Positions 45,428 to 56,321 are shown, counted from the stretch's first letter. The stretch is 64,000 bases of DNA from Tubulanus polymorphus (GCF_964204645.1 NC_134036.1:1674001-1738000), one strand, 5' to 3'. Notes: a model not told the origin generated them from the letters alone. Numbers and translations: made by a program.

Positions 45428-47934
45428 CTAAGTTTGTCTGAGTTGTAGAATTCGATCGACCGCTTCGGGGAAGTCGTTGCAAACTAAAGTCGGCGCGGCC
45501 GGATCTATTTTAGACTCATCGCCTGGTCTGTATTTTCCTGGAGAAATTATCAGCATAAAACTTTAGAAACGTTGAATTCGAATTTTGAAAATCATATTTA
45601 TCATTCCCAGTAGTTTTCATTATTTTTAAAGCCGTTTAGATTTTTTATAATCGTTTTTATGAAATCTGGATTAAATTCAAAATCAGATATTTGCTTTTTA
45701 TTCGTTGTGAATGTTTACCGGTTTTTACAAGAATACCCATCATGCCCGCGTCCATGGCGCCCTTTACGTCATCGCGCACATCCTGGAAATAGAAATACTC
45801 GATCTGATGGCCCAGTGGCAACCTGGGGTATAGATTTCTATATCAGTTTTGAATGAATTCAATAGATATTTCGTCACAGTTTACTGGGACCAGTTGGTCA
45901 AAAGTTTGCTAAAATACTCATCGGATAAACCATGATGATCCCGCTAGGCACTACACGAAGCTGTTGCAACTAGCCGAAGGATCCAGCTTCACCAAAAAGT
46001 ACTCAAATAGTTAGTTCAATTGCTTATGGTTACCTCACGATAAGGACATTACAAACTTGCATTCAACAATTCAAACGTAACCGTTTTAAGCTTAAACATT
46101 TCAATGAAACCGCATCCTGAGTCACTTAAAAGGCTAAAACGGTTAAATTTGAATTATTGTCCTCATTGAATACATCAAGGTTGCCAAAAGTAATTAAACT
46201 AAAAATTTTAGTTAAGCTTTCTTTATTAAACTGGACGCTGCCCTTATCGTATTGGAGTTTGAACTGTCAGATGAACTTACATCTCCTATCATGACAGTGT
46301 GTTGAGCCTGGCAGCCTAATTCTCTGAGGGCTTCTTGAAAGAATGATTCACTCGGTTTTCCTACAATCTCCGCTATAGTACCGTCAGTCGCGTATTCCAA
46401 GGCGGCCACAAACGGGCCTTAACAAAAAAAAGATACAGAAAGTGTCGTCTCAAATCAAATACGTTTTATAATTTCGACATTCAATTCACAGAATTCGATA
46501 GTCGACATAAGACATACCAGCTCCTAGATTTAGTCCAGTGGACGTTTTGTAATATCGAGCTTTGTTGATAGCAATCAGACTGGCTCCGTTTAGCACCAAC
46601 CTAAATGTTAATAATTTCACACATTTTGATTAAGATTAAAAATAATTTTTACAATATGGGATTTTCCAGTTACCAGGCGCCATTTTGCGGCGGTTCCGCA
46701 TTGTTGAACAAATTTTGACATTTTAATAACTGTTTTGCTTGTGAGTATAGTAAGTAACCTGTGATCTTTAAATCAATTTTAACATCGCTTTGCGACCATT
46801 TTGTATAAAAGCACAATATTCTTAAATGAACATTTCTATAACAATAACCTAAAAATAGTAAAGATTTAATATTTTTATTGAATTTTTCAATCTTTTATCG
46901 TTTCTTTAGGTAGCGGTGTCACGATCGATAAGATTCGGCCCACCTGAATGCGTCGTTCATATCAGCATAATTGAATTTTGTCGGAGCCAACCCGACCACG
47001 ACCGCGTTCGGATCATTACAATCGATTCCTGAAATCAACACTCAACAACATTTCAACAATATTTCGGTAACAATGGTAAGTTCGATTGGTTTTTCTCCCA
47101 AAAAGTTCAGTGCTTAAGTAAGTTTAAGTTTTTTTTGGATTGAATGATTTTAATTTTTGATGAACATCTTCCATCTCCCGAACTAAACATACGAATCTTT
47201 GAGAAAATGTTTATCTTAAATATCACTAATCAAAACAATAAAGAAAAATCATTAAGATAATCTAAAAATATCTCAAGAATGTCGGTGGGCTGACCTTGAA
47301 AATCTTCTAAAGCAACCTCCTCTAGAAACAATCTGGGTCGCAGACGCCTCCTTTCGACCAGTCGCCGCGCCGCCGTTAACGAAGTGAAAATATCGTCTTT
47401 ACTCAAATCGAATCCCAAACTACAGAGTCGTTCGTGCAGACGATTTAACGATTCTTTAGTCGTATTCGTCACGAATTTCACCTTGACCTTCGCTCGTTTT
47501 AACCTAAAACAGACGACAGAGTTTCAGAGTTTTACTTCTAAGGGCCAGCTGCCCAGTCATGACTTAGATTTAAGACCAGTCAAAGACCAATTTAGTTCAA
47601 TAGCCAATCTAAGAACTTAATACCAGTCTTAAGATTTCAAGAATACTTTCGGACTTAAGTCACTGCTGTGCCACTGGGCTCAGTTTTTTATTGGACCAGT
47701 TTAAATCTTAATCGTGGGGTACAATTCATATCTCCAACAATAAAGTATAAATGCCGGGGTTGAATTAAAACCCATTTTTGGTGGGTTTTGTTCGAAAGTA
47801 GTCTTAGATAAAATCGGTTAAGTTAGGTTTGATGCATACCTTTCAAGTGCTTCCTGAGCGCCACATATCGCCTGGTTTTCTATGTGTATAGTTCCGCTCA
47901 AATCAACCATAACCGCATCGATAGTTCGTCTCAT
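45428..47934 (-). CDS. HDHD2: HDHD2, haloacid dehalogenase-like hydrolase
   Basis: HAD-superfamily hydrolase, cytosolic, physiological substrate unsettled. Seven exons, all in phase: 47934-47840, 47503-47295, 47028-46944, 46600-46518, 46417-46281, 45782-45719, 45537-45428; 260 residues (human 259). HAD motif I is [12 protein letters not shown], with serine where most phosphatases have the second aspartate, as in human HDHD2. Motif II region [10 protein letters not shown], motif III lysine in [11 protein letters not shown], motif [33 protein letters not shown] matches human [13 protein letters not shown]. An upstream in-frame ATG at 47970-47968 would add 12 residues ([12 protein letters not shown]); I prefer the shorter start because it fits the human N-terminus. 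Confidence 0.95.
46103..46235. mobile_element. MITE family B copy, degraded
   Basis: Contains GGCTAAAACGGTTAAATTTG and GAATTATTGTCCTCATTGAA typical of family B; both outer ends are eroded. It lies in the HDHD2 intron before exon 6. Confidence 0.55.
47541..47682. mobile_element. MITE family C copy
   Basis: GGGCCAGCTGCCCAGTCATG on the left and TGTGCCACTGGGCTC on the right, around the typical CTTAAGACT/AGTCTTAAG interior. Intron 1 of HDHD2. Confidence 0.6.
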
Positions 47935-48338
47935 CGCCGCTAGGAGTAACCGCGCTCCTGTTAGGTGCATCGAATCAACGTCGCTTCAAACCTTCAATTA
48001 GAAATTGAGAAATTAAAACATGAAATAATTCAGACGTTAAATGATTTAGAACAGTGCTGCTGTCAACCTCTGAAAAGTGCTATCTGTAACAAATTGAATT
48101 TTTTTTCAGTAATATTTCATTGAAATATGAACGAAAATGTTCAAATTAATCAGTAATCAACAGTAAGACCTTCAGTAACATCCGACATATTTCTGTTCAC
48201 GAAATCAGTATTTCTGATTATAGAATAGTAACAAATGCTGAACACCAATAACGGTTGACAGCTCTGTTAGAATATGATGGGACATATTCTCAGTTGGATT
48301 GTTTCTATAATCCCTTTATTTTTCTTTATTCCATCCAG

Positions 48339-49411
48339 GTGTCGCTGAACTTTACAGTGATCATCCAACTGTAACAATTAGTGAATTTAGTACATTTCGT
48401 GAACGACTGGATTTCGGTTAACAATGTGCAAGAAAAAGTGGAGCAAGGAACCGCAATAGAATGGATGGATATGGGCGGCTACGGTAAAGGTATAATTCAT
48501 TCACCCCTCTCTTCCTCTCATCTCTCCTCTTTCCATTTATCTCACCTACTCTCACCCATTTTTCCCTCGTGTCTCACTCCTTTCAATTTTTCAATTCTCT
48601 CACACCTCTCCTCTCCTACATCACCTCTCTCATTTCTCACTTCTTTCACCGCTTCATCCATTTTTTACTTTGTCTCTCTCGTCTCTCTTATTTGAACCGA
48701 TCTCACTGAAATAAGCGCCTTCGCGATAATGCTCATTTCTGACACACCAAAACCGGAAGAAATGGCGAGAAAATGGGACTCGAACCCAAACAACATTTAA
48801 TGCTTGACCGGTAGTTGTATATTTCTATAGATGGCGCACCGGTCAAGTGCATTAGCACAGAACGGTGGCTATCAATGACTTGCGTACGCTTTATAAACAC
48901 GGTTACGATCAATGGAATAAAACTATTTGTTATGTATCAAGTGCTTGACACCAGGACCTACAAAAATATGATGTCAAAATAGTAGTTGCTCCTATCAACC
49001 TCCTCTATCCCACAGGCCTTCTCACAATTCCTTTACCTCTCACTCCTCTAAGTTATGTATTAAATCTAAAAGTGCTTGACACTAGCAAAAACCGATGTCA
49101 AAATAGAACTCCTCTCACAGGCCTTCTCACAATTCCTTTACTTCTCAATCCTCTCACTTATTTGCAATGACTATTCATTTAAATCATTATCTCTTCTATG
49201 CGTCTTTTCTCATCCCGTTCTCGAACACTCGTCCATGTCATCCTCCCATCTCTACATCATCCGGCAATCTATCAAAGCGTCTTTCATTTTTCTTTCTTGT
49301 GGATTGCATGATAATGGATATTTATTTGATTTAATTTCAGGTTCTGAGAGTGGAATCTTTCTGGATGCGAGTGGAATTGTGACTTGTTGCGCATGTGGAT
49401 TCCAGCTGTGA
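48339..49411 (+). CDS. Two weak candidate 3' exons of an unidentified plus-strand gene
   Basis: Exon 48339-48416 follows a good acceptor (TTATTCCATCCAG) and reads VAELYSDHPTVTISEF then STFRERLDFG. Exon 49341-49411 follows TTTAATTTCAG and reads SESGIFLDASGIVTC then CACGFQL and stop. Both join in phase 1. A different donor and frame in the first exon (NDWISVNNVQEKVEQGT) is also open, so the choice is not secure. No known family is recognised. They could be the end of the gene that starts at 44237, in which case HDHD2 would be nested in its intron. Confidence 0.3.
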
Positions 49412-51616
49412 ATAGGACTTTCCGCAGCAACAGCAGTGGATGCTCATCATCAATGATAATATCGGGAATGGCAAGATAAATCTCAAGAATCAGACGCGAA
49501 CATTTTAATGACTTGTGTTTGTTGATCAGGACTAAATCAGATGAACTAGATAAGATATCTAGATATGTGGGAAAGTTTTAGAACTCTGAATCTTCTCATT
49601 GAGAGGATAAACAAACGAACACAATGGGAGAACTTGACTTCAGTTATAGTGAACTAACTGGACTATCAATGCATTGGTACTCGTAAAAAAGAAAACCATT
49701 CAGTGGTGGACTTCTGGAGGTGTGGAATTGTGGAACCCGGTGGAATATCATCACTGCTAGGCAAAGACTTGTGTGAGTAGAACTTATTATTAGTTTCCAA
49801 AACAATTATGAGAAAGCAGTTTTATCTATTTAGACATATTGTTTACTGAATTTCATAAGAATTGTCAATCGGGTTATTTCAGCAGCCTGTATTACAGGAA
49901 TTATAATTCAGGCTTTAAGTAAGAGTATCAATTTCTGGCTCAAAAATTATTTGAATATTTGGCTGATTAGAAAGAAAATCGTATTTCTGAACCAAATTTC
50001 ATCAAAATTAGTGACGAAATTAAGGGTCAAATCGCTAAATCCTGAATATTTCATTTTAGGGATTTCAGATCCAAAAACTAACTTCATATTCGTGATCAGC
50101 ACCCCAAAAAACATATCTGTACTAAATTTGATTATAATTGGGTCAAAAAAAATTTTTGACTTTGTACCCCATTTTTGAGGTGCATATTTTGGCCATAAAA
50201 ATCCTAATTTGGCCATGAAGATGAATTCCGATTCAAAATCTGATTGCAGATCCGGATTCTACACGCCAGAATACATCTTCCTACCAAGTTGCGAAGGAAT
50301 CAGAGAAAAAAAATTTTTCGCCGAAAAAAAACTCCTTAGATTTTTGCCATTTTTGGCAAAAAAATCGAATCTCTTCGATTTGCTTGAAATTTTAGTCCTA
50401 CGTAATCTCAGGGGTGCTGATTCCAAATCTGCAATCAGATTTTGAATATCTCAAAAACTCTGGGGTCCAAGGCCTTTTCAAATTTTAGGGGTCCGCCCAA
50501 AAATTCGAATTTCTCATTTCTGGTGCCCTGGATCCGACGAATTTTTTCAGATTCGTGATCAGCACCCGAGAATACATGTTGGTACTAAATTTCATCGAAA
50601 TCGGAGACAAAACATATTTTTACCTTAACCCTCATTTTGGGCTGTACCTTAGATTGCCATTTCTCTGATACACCGGTAACTGATTGGTAGCCTCAAATGT
50701 ATTATATTAAGTTTCATGTTTAATTTTAGGACGTTTGTCATCGATACGGTGGAACTATTGACGTTTGTGTTTGTTGATCAGGACTACATCAGATGAACTG
50801 GATAAATATGTGTGGGCAGTGTTAGAACTCACCGAGAGGATAAACAAACAAACGAACAAATATTGGGAGAACGAACTACATAGAACTTATAAGGAGAACT
50901 TGACTTCAGTTACAGTGAACTTTATGTCCACGAGGACTAAATATGTGACATTGCTGCTGATGGGATAAATATCTGTTTGAACTGAAAAATCTAAAACTGC
51001 TCGCGGCATCTAGAATCTGACGGATAGAAAACAACAAGGAACATAGAAGTTTAGGTGATATGCCATCCTATCCTATCTATCATTCTCTCTGCCTCATTCT
51101 CCATCTGCTTGCCATCTACCGGGTTGAGATAGGAACTAGTTCCTGTCTCGCCCGGTAGATGGCATTGTTTTTTTTAAATAAAATGTGCTTAAGCAATGGA
51201 TAAATAGGACTGACTTCCCCTGCGGGTTGTCTAGTGCGTCCCTGTAGCGTAGTTGGTAGGGTGCTGGACTGCTAGCCGAATGGTTGGTGGTTCAAATCCC
51301 GTATTTTGTTAAATGGCTGAATAAAATGTTGAATTTTACTTTTGCAAACAAGCTGTAAGAAATTCCTACTTTGAATTTGGAATAAATGCTTTGATTTGTA
51401 CTTTGCGTTTGTCCTTTCCTTTGTCCCTTCCTATGAGAAGTTGTAAGCGGAAGAGTCCTTTCCTTGGAATAGAGTCCTTTCCGAGGTCGAGTGTGAAGTT
51501 GTGAGGGGAAGAGTCCTTTCCAGAGCAAAGTGCCCGAGACAGAGATTTTTAGTAAAGACGAGCATTTATATAGATGTACGTTTATTTATTTACGTTACTT
51601 TATGCGGCAAAACGAA
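49412..51616. other. Gene-poor region with a duplicated block and a repeat-derived segment
   Basis: A block at about 49517-49670 is repeated in altered form at 50763-50965 (shared TTTGTTGATCAGGACTA, then GAGAGGATAAACAAAC, then GGAGAACTTGACTTCAGTTA). Between them, 50000-50640 is a distinct T/A-run-rich segment with two copies of TTCGTGATCAGCACCC. A tRNA-like fragment is at 51240-51300. Open frames here are not supported as genes. Confidence 0.5.
51240..51300 (+). repeat. tRNA-derived fragment (SINE head or tRNA pseudogene)
   Basis: Has an A-box-like TAGCGTAGTTGG, an anticodon-loop-like CTGGACTGCTAGCC and a B box GGTTCAAATCC at tRNA spacing, but the two sides of the acceptor stem do not pair. 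This fits a SINE head or a dead tRNA gene, not a functional tRNA. Confidence 0.65.
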
Positions 51617-51619
51617 TTA

Positions 51620-52662
51620 ACGGAGTAAAGTCTGCGTCTCCAGAGGTTTGAAGATGGTGCTGTAGTCGGAGTAGAGTCTGCGTCTCGAGGTTTGAAGATG
51701 GTGCTGTAGTCGGAGTAGAGTCTGCGTCTCGGGGTTTGAAGATGTTGCTATAGTCGGAGTAGTCTGCGTCTCGAGGTTTGAAGATGGTGCTGTAGTCAGA
51801 GTAGAGTCTGCGTCTCGGGGTTTGAAGATGTTGCTGTAGTCGGAGTAGAGTCTGCGTCTCGAGGTTTGAAGATGGTGCCGTAGTCGGAGTAGAGTCTGCG
51901 TCTCGAGGTTTGAAGATGGTGCCGTAGTCGGAGTAGAGTCTGCGTCTCGGGGTTTGAAGATGGTGCTGTAGTCAGAGTAGAGTCTGCGTCTCGAGGTTTG
52001 AAGATGGTGCCGTAGTCGGAGTAGAGTCTGCGTCTCGGGGTTTGAAGATGTTGCTGTAGTCGGAGTAGAGTCTGCGTCTCGAGGTTTGAAGATGGTGCCG
52101 TAGTCGGAGTAGAGTCTGCGTCTCGAGGTTTGAAGATGGTGCCGTAGTCGGAGTAGAGTGTGCGTCTCGAGGTTTGAAGATGGTGCTGTAGTCGGAGTAG
52201 AGTGTGCGTCTCGAGGTTTGAAGATGGTGCTGTAGTCGGAGTAGAGTCTGCGTCTCGAGGTTTGAAGATGGTGCTGTAGTCGGAGTAGAGTCTGCGTCTC
52301 GGGGTTTGAAGATGGTGCTGTAGTCGGAGTAGAGTCTGCGTCTCGAGGTTTGAAGATGGTGCTGTAGTCGGAGTAGAGTCTGCGTCTCGAGGTTTGAAGA
52401 TGGTGCTGTAGTCGGAGTAGAGTCTGCGTCTCGAGGTTTGAAGATGGTGCTGTAGTCGGAGTAGAGTCTGCGTCTCGAGGTTTGAAGATGGTGCTGTAGT
52501 CGGAGTAGAGTCTGCGTCTCGAGTTTTGAAGATGGTGCTGTAGTCGGAGTAGAGTGTGCGTCTCGGGGTTTGAAGATGGTGCTGTAGTCGGAGTAGAGTC
52601 TGCGTCTCGAGTTTTGAAGATGGTGCTGTAGTCGGAGTAGAGTCTGCGTCTCGAGGTTTGTG
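51620..52662 (-). repeat. 44-bp minisatellite, about 24 copies
   Basis: Unit on the minus strand: CTCGAGACGCAGACTCTACT, then CCGACTACAGCACCATCTTC and AAAC, 44 bp. Recurrent single-base variants (CCCGAG for CTCGAG, CTACGG for CTACAG, CAACATC for CACCATC, GCACACT for GCAGACT) interleave along the array, so it evolves by unequal exchange. One unit near 51755 has lost 2 bp. Most of it is a coding exon of the gene at 51796-53091. Confidence 0.97.
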
Positions 52663-53091
52663 TAAAAGCGGCTGAAAAACAAATTGATATTGAAATAAAG
52701 TGAATGTCTAATGAAGACGATAATTGAAAATCCAAAGATGATTTTTACGTACCAGAGCAGCAATAACTGTTTGTTCGATCCGGTTCTCGGGAGTAGCAGT
52801 TGCTACAGCAGCAGCAGCAGCACACGTGTTTGATGTTGACGGAAGTGGAAATTGGTTACAACCTAAACAAAAAACAAACCAGTCGATTTACAACTAAACG
52901 ATTCGATTCAAAATCAAAAGCATTTTGAGTAGTTTACATACACTAAATTTCTAACCTCATCAAAATATATGTCGACTTGAAAACTAGTAACAATCCGAAA
53001 ATCAGCAACAAAAGCAACTAGTCATCTGCTGTAGCGATCCGTGGTAATCCGCCATCAGTAGCAATAGCAGCAGCACCAGTCTCCTCTCCAT
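51796..53091 (-). CDS. Predicted secreted repeat protein encoded by the 44-bp minisatellite
   Basis: Unrecognised. Three inferred exons: 53091-53019, 52862-52753, 52671-51796 (352 residues). Exon 1 gives a signal peptide, MERRLVLLLLLLMADYHG. Exon 2 has good splice sites (TTGTTTAG; CTG then GTACGT) and is open for 36 codons (CNQFPLPSTSNTCAAAAA...). Its phase-0 donor joins the acceptor TTTGTTTTTCAG right before the array. Because 44 is not a multiple of 3, the frame cycles through three readings of one DNA unit: RDADSTPTTAPSSN, LETQTLLRLQHHLQT and SRRRLYSDYSTIFKP, about 44 residues per cycle, until TGA at 51798-51796. The two other frames are also open over 263 and 372 residues, but they lack the splice context. 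Weak point: the exon 1 donor (A before GTTGCT). Expression is unproven. Confidence 0.5.
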
Positions 53092-53779
53092 CTCGGGATC
53101 TCCTCCGCAAACGTCAGGACCAACAGTAGCTGTCTCATATTGCGTTCTCAATCGCCAGGTGTCTAAAATTCCTCGACGTTCCAGTCTTTCCTAACATCAT
53201 CGGACGCTAATTAGTAAGTTGTTCGCTTGAAACCATACGTTCTTCACGCCTTTTGGTGAGCTCATATAGGTTGACCTTCATCGCTGGACATCGGTTCTCG
53301 GACTGGCATCGGGAGGCTCGAACCGCGCTTCTAATACCTACGTCGACCAATCAGCGACGTTGCATCATCGAGGCGACCGGAGTGGATCAATCAGAAGGCT
53401 CGATCGCGCATTCCTGTGGCAGACCCGAGTCCGTGACGCTAATCCTCGAGAACCATTCAATTCGTGCCAAACATTTTCAATGGGGCTTACAGGTCATCGA
53501 GTTTAATTCGACTATTCATAGAGAAACATATTGTTAAAGATAGAATACCGAATGTTACAATTTTAGCTTAAAGTATCATACTGCAATTTCATCTAAACTA
53601 TCCAACAAACTTTAGTGAAGATGTCCCCTTTATTTACGTTTAGTTTTGAACTATAATTCCGGCTCAATTTTACTATTTTCGAGTTTTGCTTCAGGAATAT
53701 TGAAGTTTGTGCAGTCACGCGGCACTATTGTGTAGCAGAGCGTATGGCAGGTCTCCAGTGAGCGATTCTCTATTCGATT

Positions 53780-54380
53780 GTCGTTTTTAGCCGATTTTAT
53801 ACACACGTTTACCAGACATCGCTACGTACACATCTACTCTGAGTCTACTCTGGCGAAGTTTAAAAAATCATTGAAGTTTTGTCAATTTACCTGGAGATTG
53901 ATGGCTGCATTACTTACATTACATCTGCATTACATCTACGGAATTCTCGTTGGGATTTTTTCGAAACAAAAATAAACAATTTCCCAAACCCTCACCAGTC
54001 AACTTAAAATAACAAACTAATATTGTAAAAAAATCGAAGGTCCCTGGGGGAAATACTCCGCAACCTGGACCGGCATTGTGGGATAAATAAATAATTCAGC
54101 CAGAAACGACTGAATTAAACATAATTTACCCCACGCCAGATATTCTGTAGGACTCACGCATTAGCAACCTCATTCCAGGGAGGACAGTACTCTCGACTCG
54201 CCCGCTTACCGGAGATCACTTGCCACATCCTGACCCGCCTCCTCCGAGACTCGAACCTGGGCCACAGCGGTGACACGCTAGTCGCCGACCGACTAAGCCA
54301 TCCGGTCCGCCCGATTGGTGCCGGTAAACATTCACAGATATTCGCCGACCATTCACATTCGGACAAAACACTGTGACGTC
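53780..54380. repeat. Direct repeat, left copy, containing a tRNA-derived SINE on the minus strand
   Basis: About 600 bp, closely matched by 59640-60255. It includes TTTACCAGACATCGCTACGT, AAATTACCTGGAGATTGAT-type sequence, AACAAACTAATATTGTAAAA and, on the minus strand, a tRNA-like head (GGATGGCTTAGTCGG A box; CAGGTTCGAGTCTCGG B box) at about 54207-54317. A short reading frame (HTFTRHRYVHIYSESTLAKF) is conserved in both copies with changes. Confidence 0.75.
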
Positions 54381-55001
54381 ACAGTGTGTTGAAAGCCAAT
54401 GCACAGCATTGAATCAGAAAATCAGAATTATTTCAACGATTAAATAATTTTCGAACTTTCAAATGAGAGTTTTTTAACTGCACCAGCAGTTGAGCGTGTG
54501 GCGTCCTGGCAACATGCCAGCTTTTCACCTTAGTGTCTGATGTACCACAGTATGGTTGTACTAAGAACGACGGATATCTCTGTCGAGACCAGGACTGAGT
54601 GAACCCAGCTTTATATAGCGGTCCTGGAAATCTACATGTCACTATCTTCTGATAACGCGCTCCTATTTCCTCTCATCACGGGAGTTCAGACCAAATGTCT
54701 TACACCAGAACAAGTTTTATTTCATTTTTTATTTTTCTATTTCGATTAATTTAGGAATTTCAGGGCGATTCGTTAGATTGGTTATAGAAACGATCTAAAA
54801 TTCTAAGCAATGATTGTACAACTGTCCTCAGAATGATCCAGGATGATATGAAAACCTGAGACAAATTTGACTATAGTGGAATTTAAAACTGGATAATGAT
54901 AATGATATTTATTTGTGTTATATTTTCTTTTTACAATATTAAATCGTAATTAAATACATTATTATAATAATTCCAATAATAATTAATATTTTTTTCAAAT
55001 A

Positions 55002-56321
55002 GGGAAGTTTCCAGTGACCAGGCGCCATTTTGAGGCGGTCCCGCATGGTTGGACAGATTTTAACATTTTTTCAACTAAAACTTTAAGCGCGATTCATTGT
55101 AGTCCACCACTCTTTTAGCACAAAAATTAAAGTCATGAATCGTTAAAAAGGTGACCATTTCTATTTTCTGATGGTGTTTAATTCATTTTTCTCGACTGCA
55201 ACAATCGAACACAGTTACAGTTTAAAAAAGATACGTCACTTTAAGGAAGGCGTACTTCTCAAAAAATTGGTAATTTTGTGTTATTGACTGTAACTTTTTC
55301 ATGTTAAGAGATACAATGTAGAATTTTTCATTGAAGATAGAGTTTTATCTCAGGATTTTGTTGACACTGCATTCGTAAAAATATCTTCATAGAAACGCGC
55401 GTGGCCACCGGTTGAGTCAAGCGCAAAGCGCGCACGAGTGGATGACCGTCGAGTTTCTGCATGCGCGTATTGCGCTATTTTTATGGCAATTTTCTAGATA
55501 CTAAATATTTTTATAGATTAAAATCAGATACTTTGCATTAGGAAAAAAACTTGTCTTATCAAGAAACTTGTCAAGAAACTTGTCTTATCTGACCTAGAAT
55601 GTTCAATCGTCGAACGTTAAACATTGGACCGAGCGCAGTGTCGATCGAATAGAGGATAACGGCTTCTAGGTGACACGACACAAAGATGCAGTCTTTCAAT
55701 AAAAACAAGCGGTCGTTGTAAACATCAAGCATCGTTTCAAATCTAATTATGCTGGGGAGACACCAAATACCCTCAATTCAACATGGAAACAATCAAACGA
55801 TGATTTAAATTAAAAAAAACTTTAAAATTTCCATGAAATTGGCTTAGAACGGGTATGCAGAAAATCGACGGTCAACCACTCGTGCGCGCTTTGCTCTTGA
55901 CTCAACCGGTGGCCACGCGCGTTTCTATGAAGATATTTTTACAAATGTAGTATCAACAAAATCCTGAGATAAAACTCTATCTTCAATGAAAAATTCTACA
56001 TTGTATCTCTTAACATGAAAAAGTTACAGTCAATAACACAAAATTACCAGTCTTTTTGAGGCGCATTCCTTAAAGTGACGTATCTTTTTTAAACTGTAAC
56101 TGTGTTCGATTGTTGCAGTCGAGAAAAATAAAATAAACACCATCAGAAAATAGAAATGGTCACCTTTTTAACGATTCATGACTTTAATTTTTGTGCCAAA
56201 AGACGAATGGACTACAATGAATCGCGCTAGAAGTTTTAGTTTAAAAAATGTTAAAATCTTTCCAACGATGCGGCCCCCGCGGGACCGCCTCAAAATGGCG
56301 CCTGGTAACTGGAAACTTCGC
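55002..56321. mobile_element. 1.3-kb fold-back (long inverted repeat) element with TA target site
   Basis: The arms are several hundred bp long and near-perfect complements: GGGAAGTTTCCAGTGACC then GGCGCCATTTTGAGGCGG on the left against CCGCCTCAAAATGGCGCC then GGTAACTGGAAACTTCGC on the right. Both ends abut TA. Inner blocks such as CGCGTGGCCACCGGTTGAG also match in inverted order, leaving a small loop near 55500-55850. No transposase frame is visible, so it is non-autonomous. Related short elements: 25395-25503 and a single-ended fragment at about 46661-46745. Confidence 0.9.

Noticed and set aside
51617-52735. The 372-codon open frame as the product of the minisatellite
   Set aside because: Its ATG is in the intron before the acceptor; splice phase selects another frame that ends at 51796.
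53253-53537. 94-codon plus-strand frame in a GC-richer block
   Set aside because: It lies just upstream of the minisatellite gene on the opposite strand, more likely its promoter region; no homology seen.
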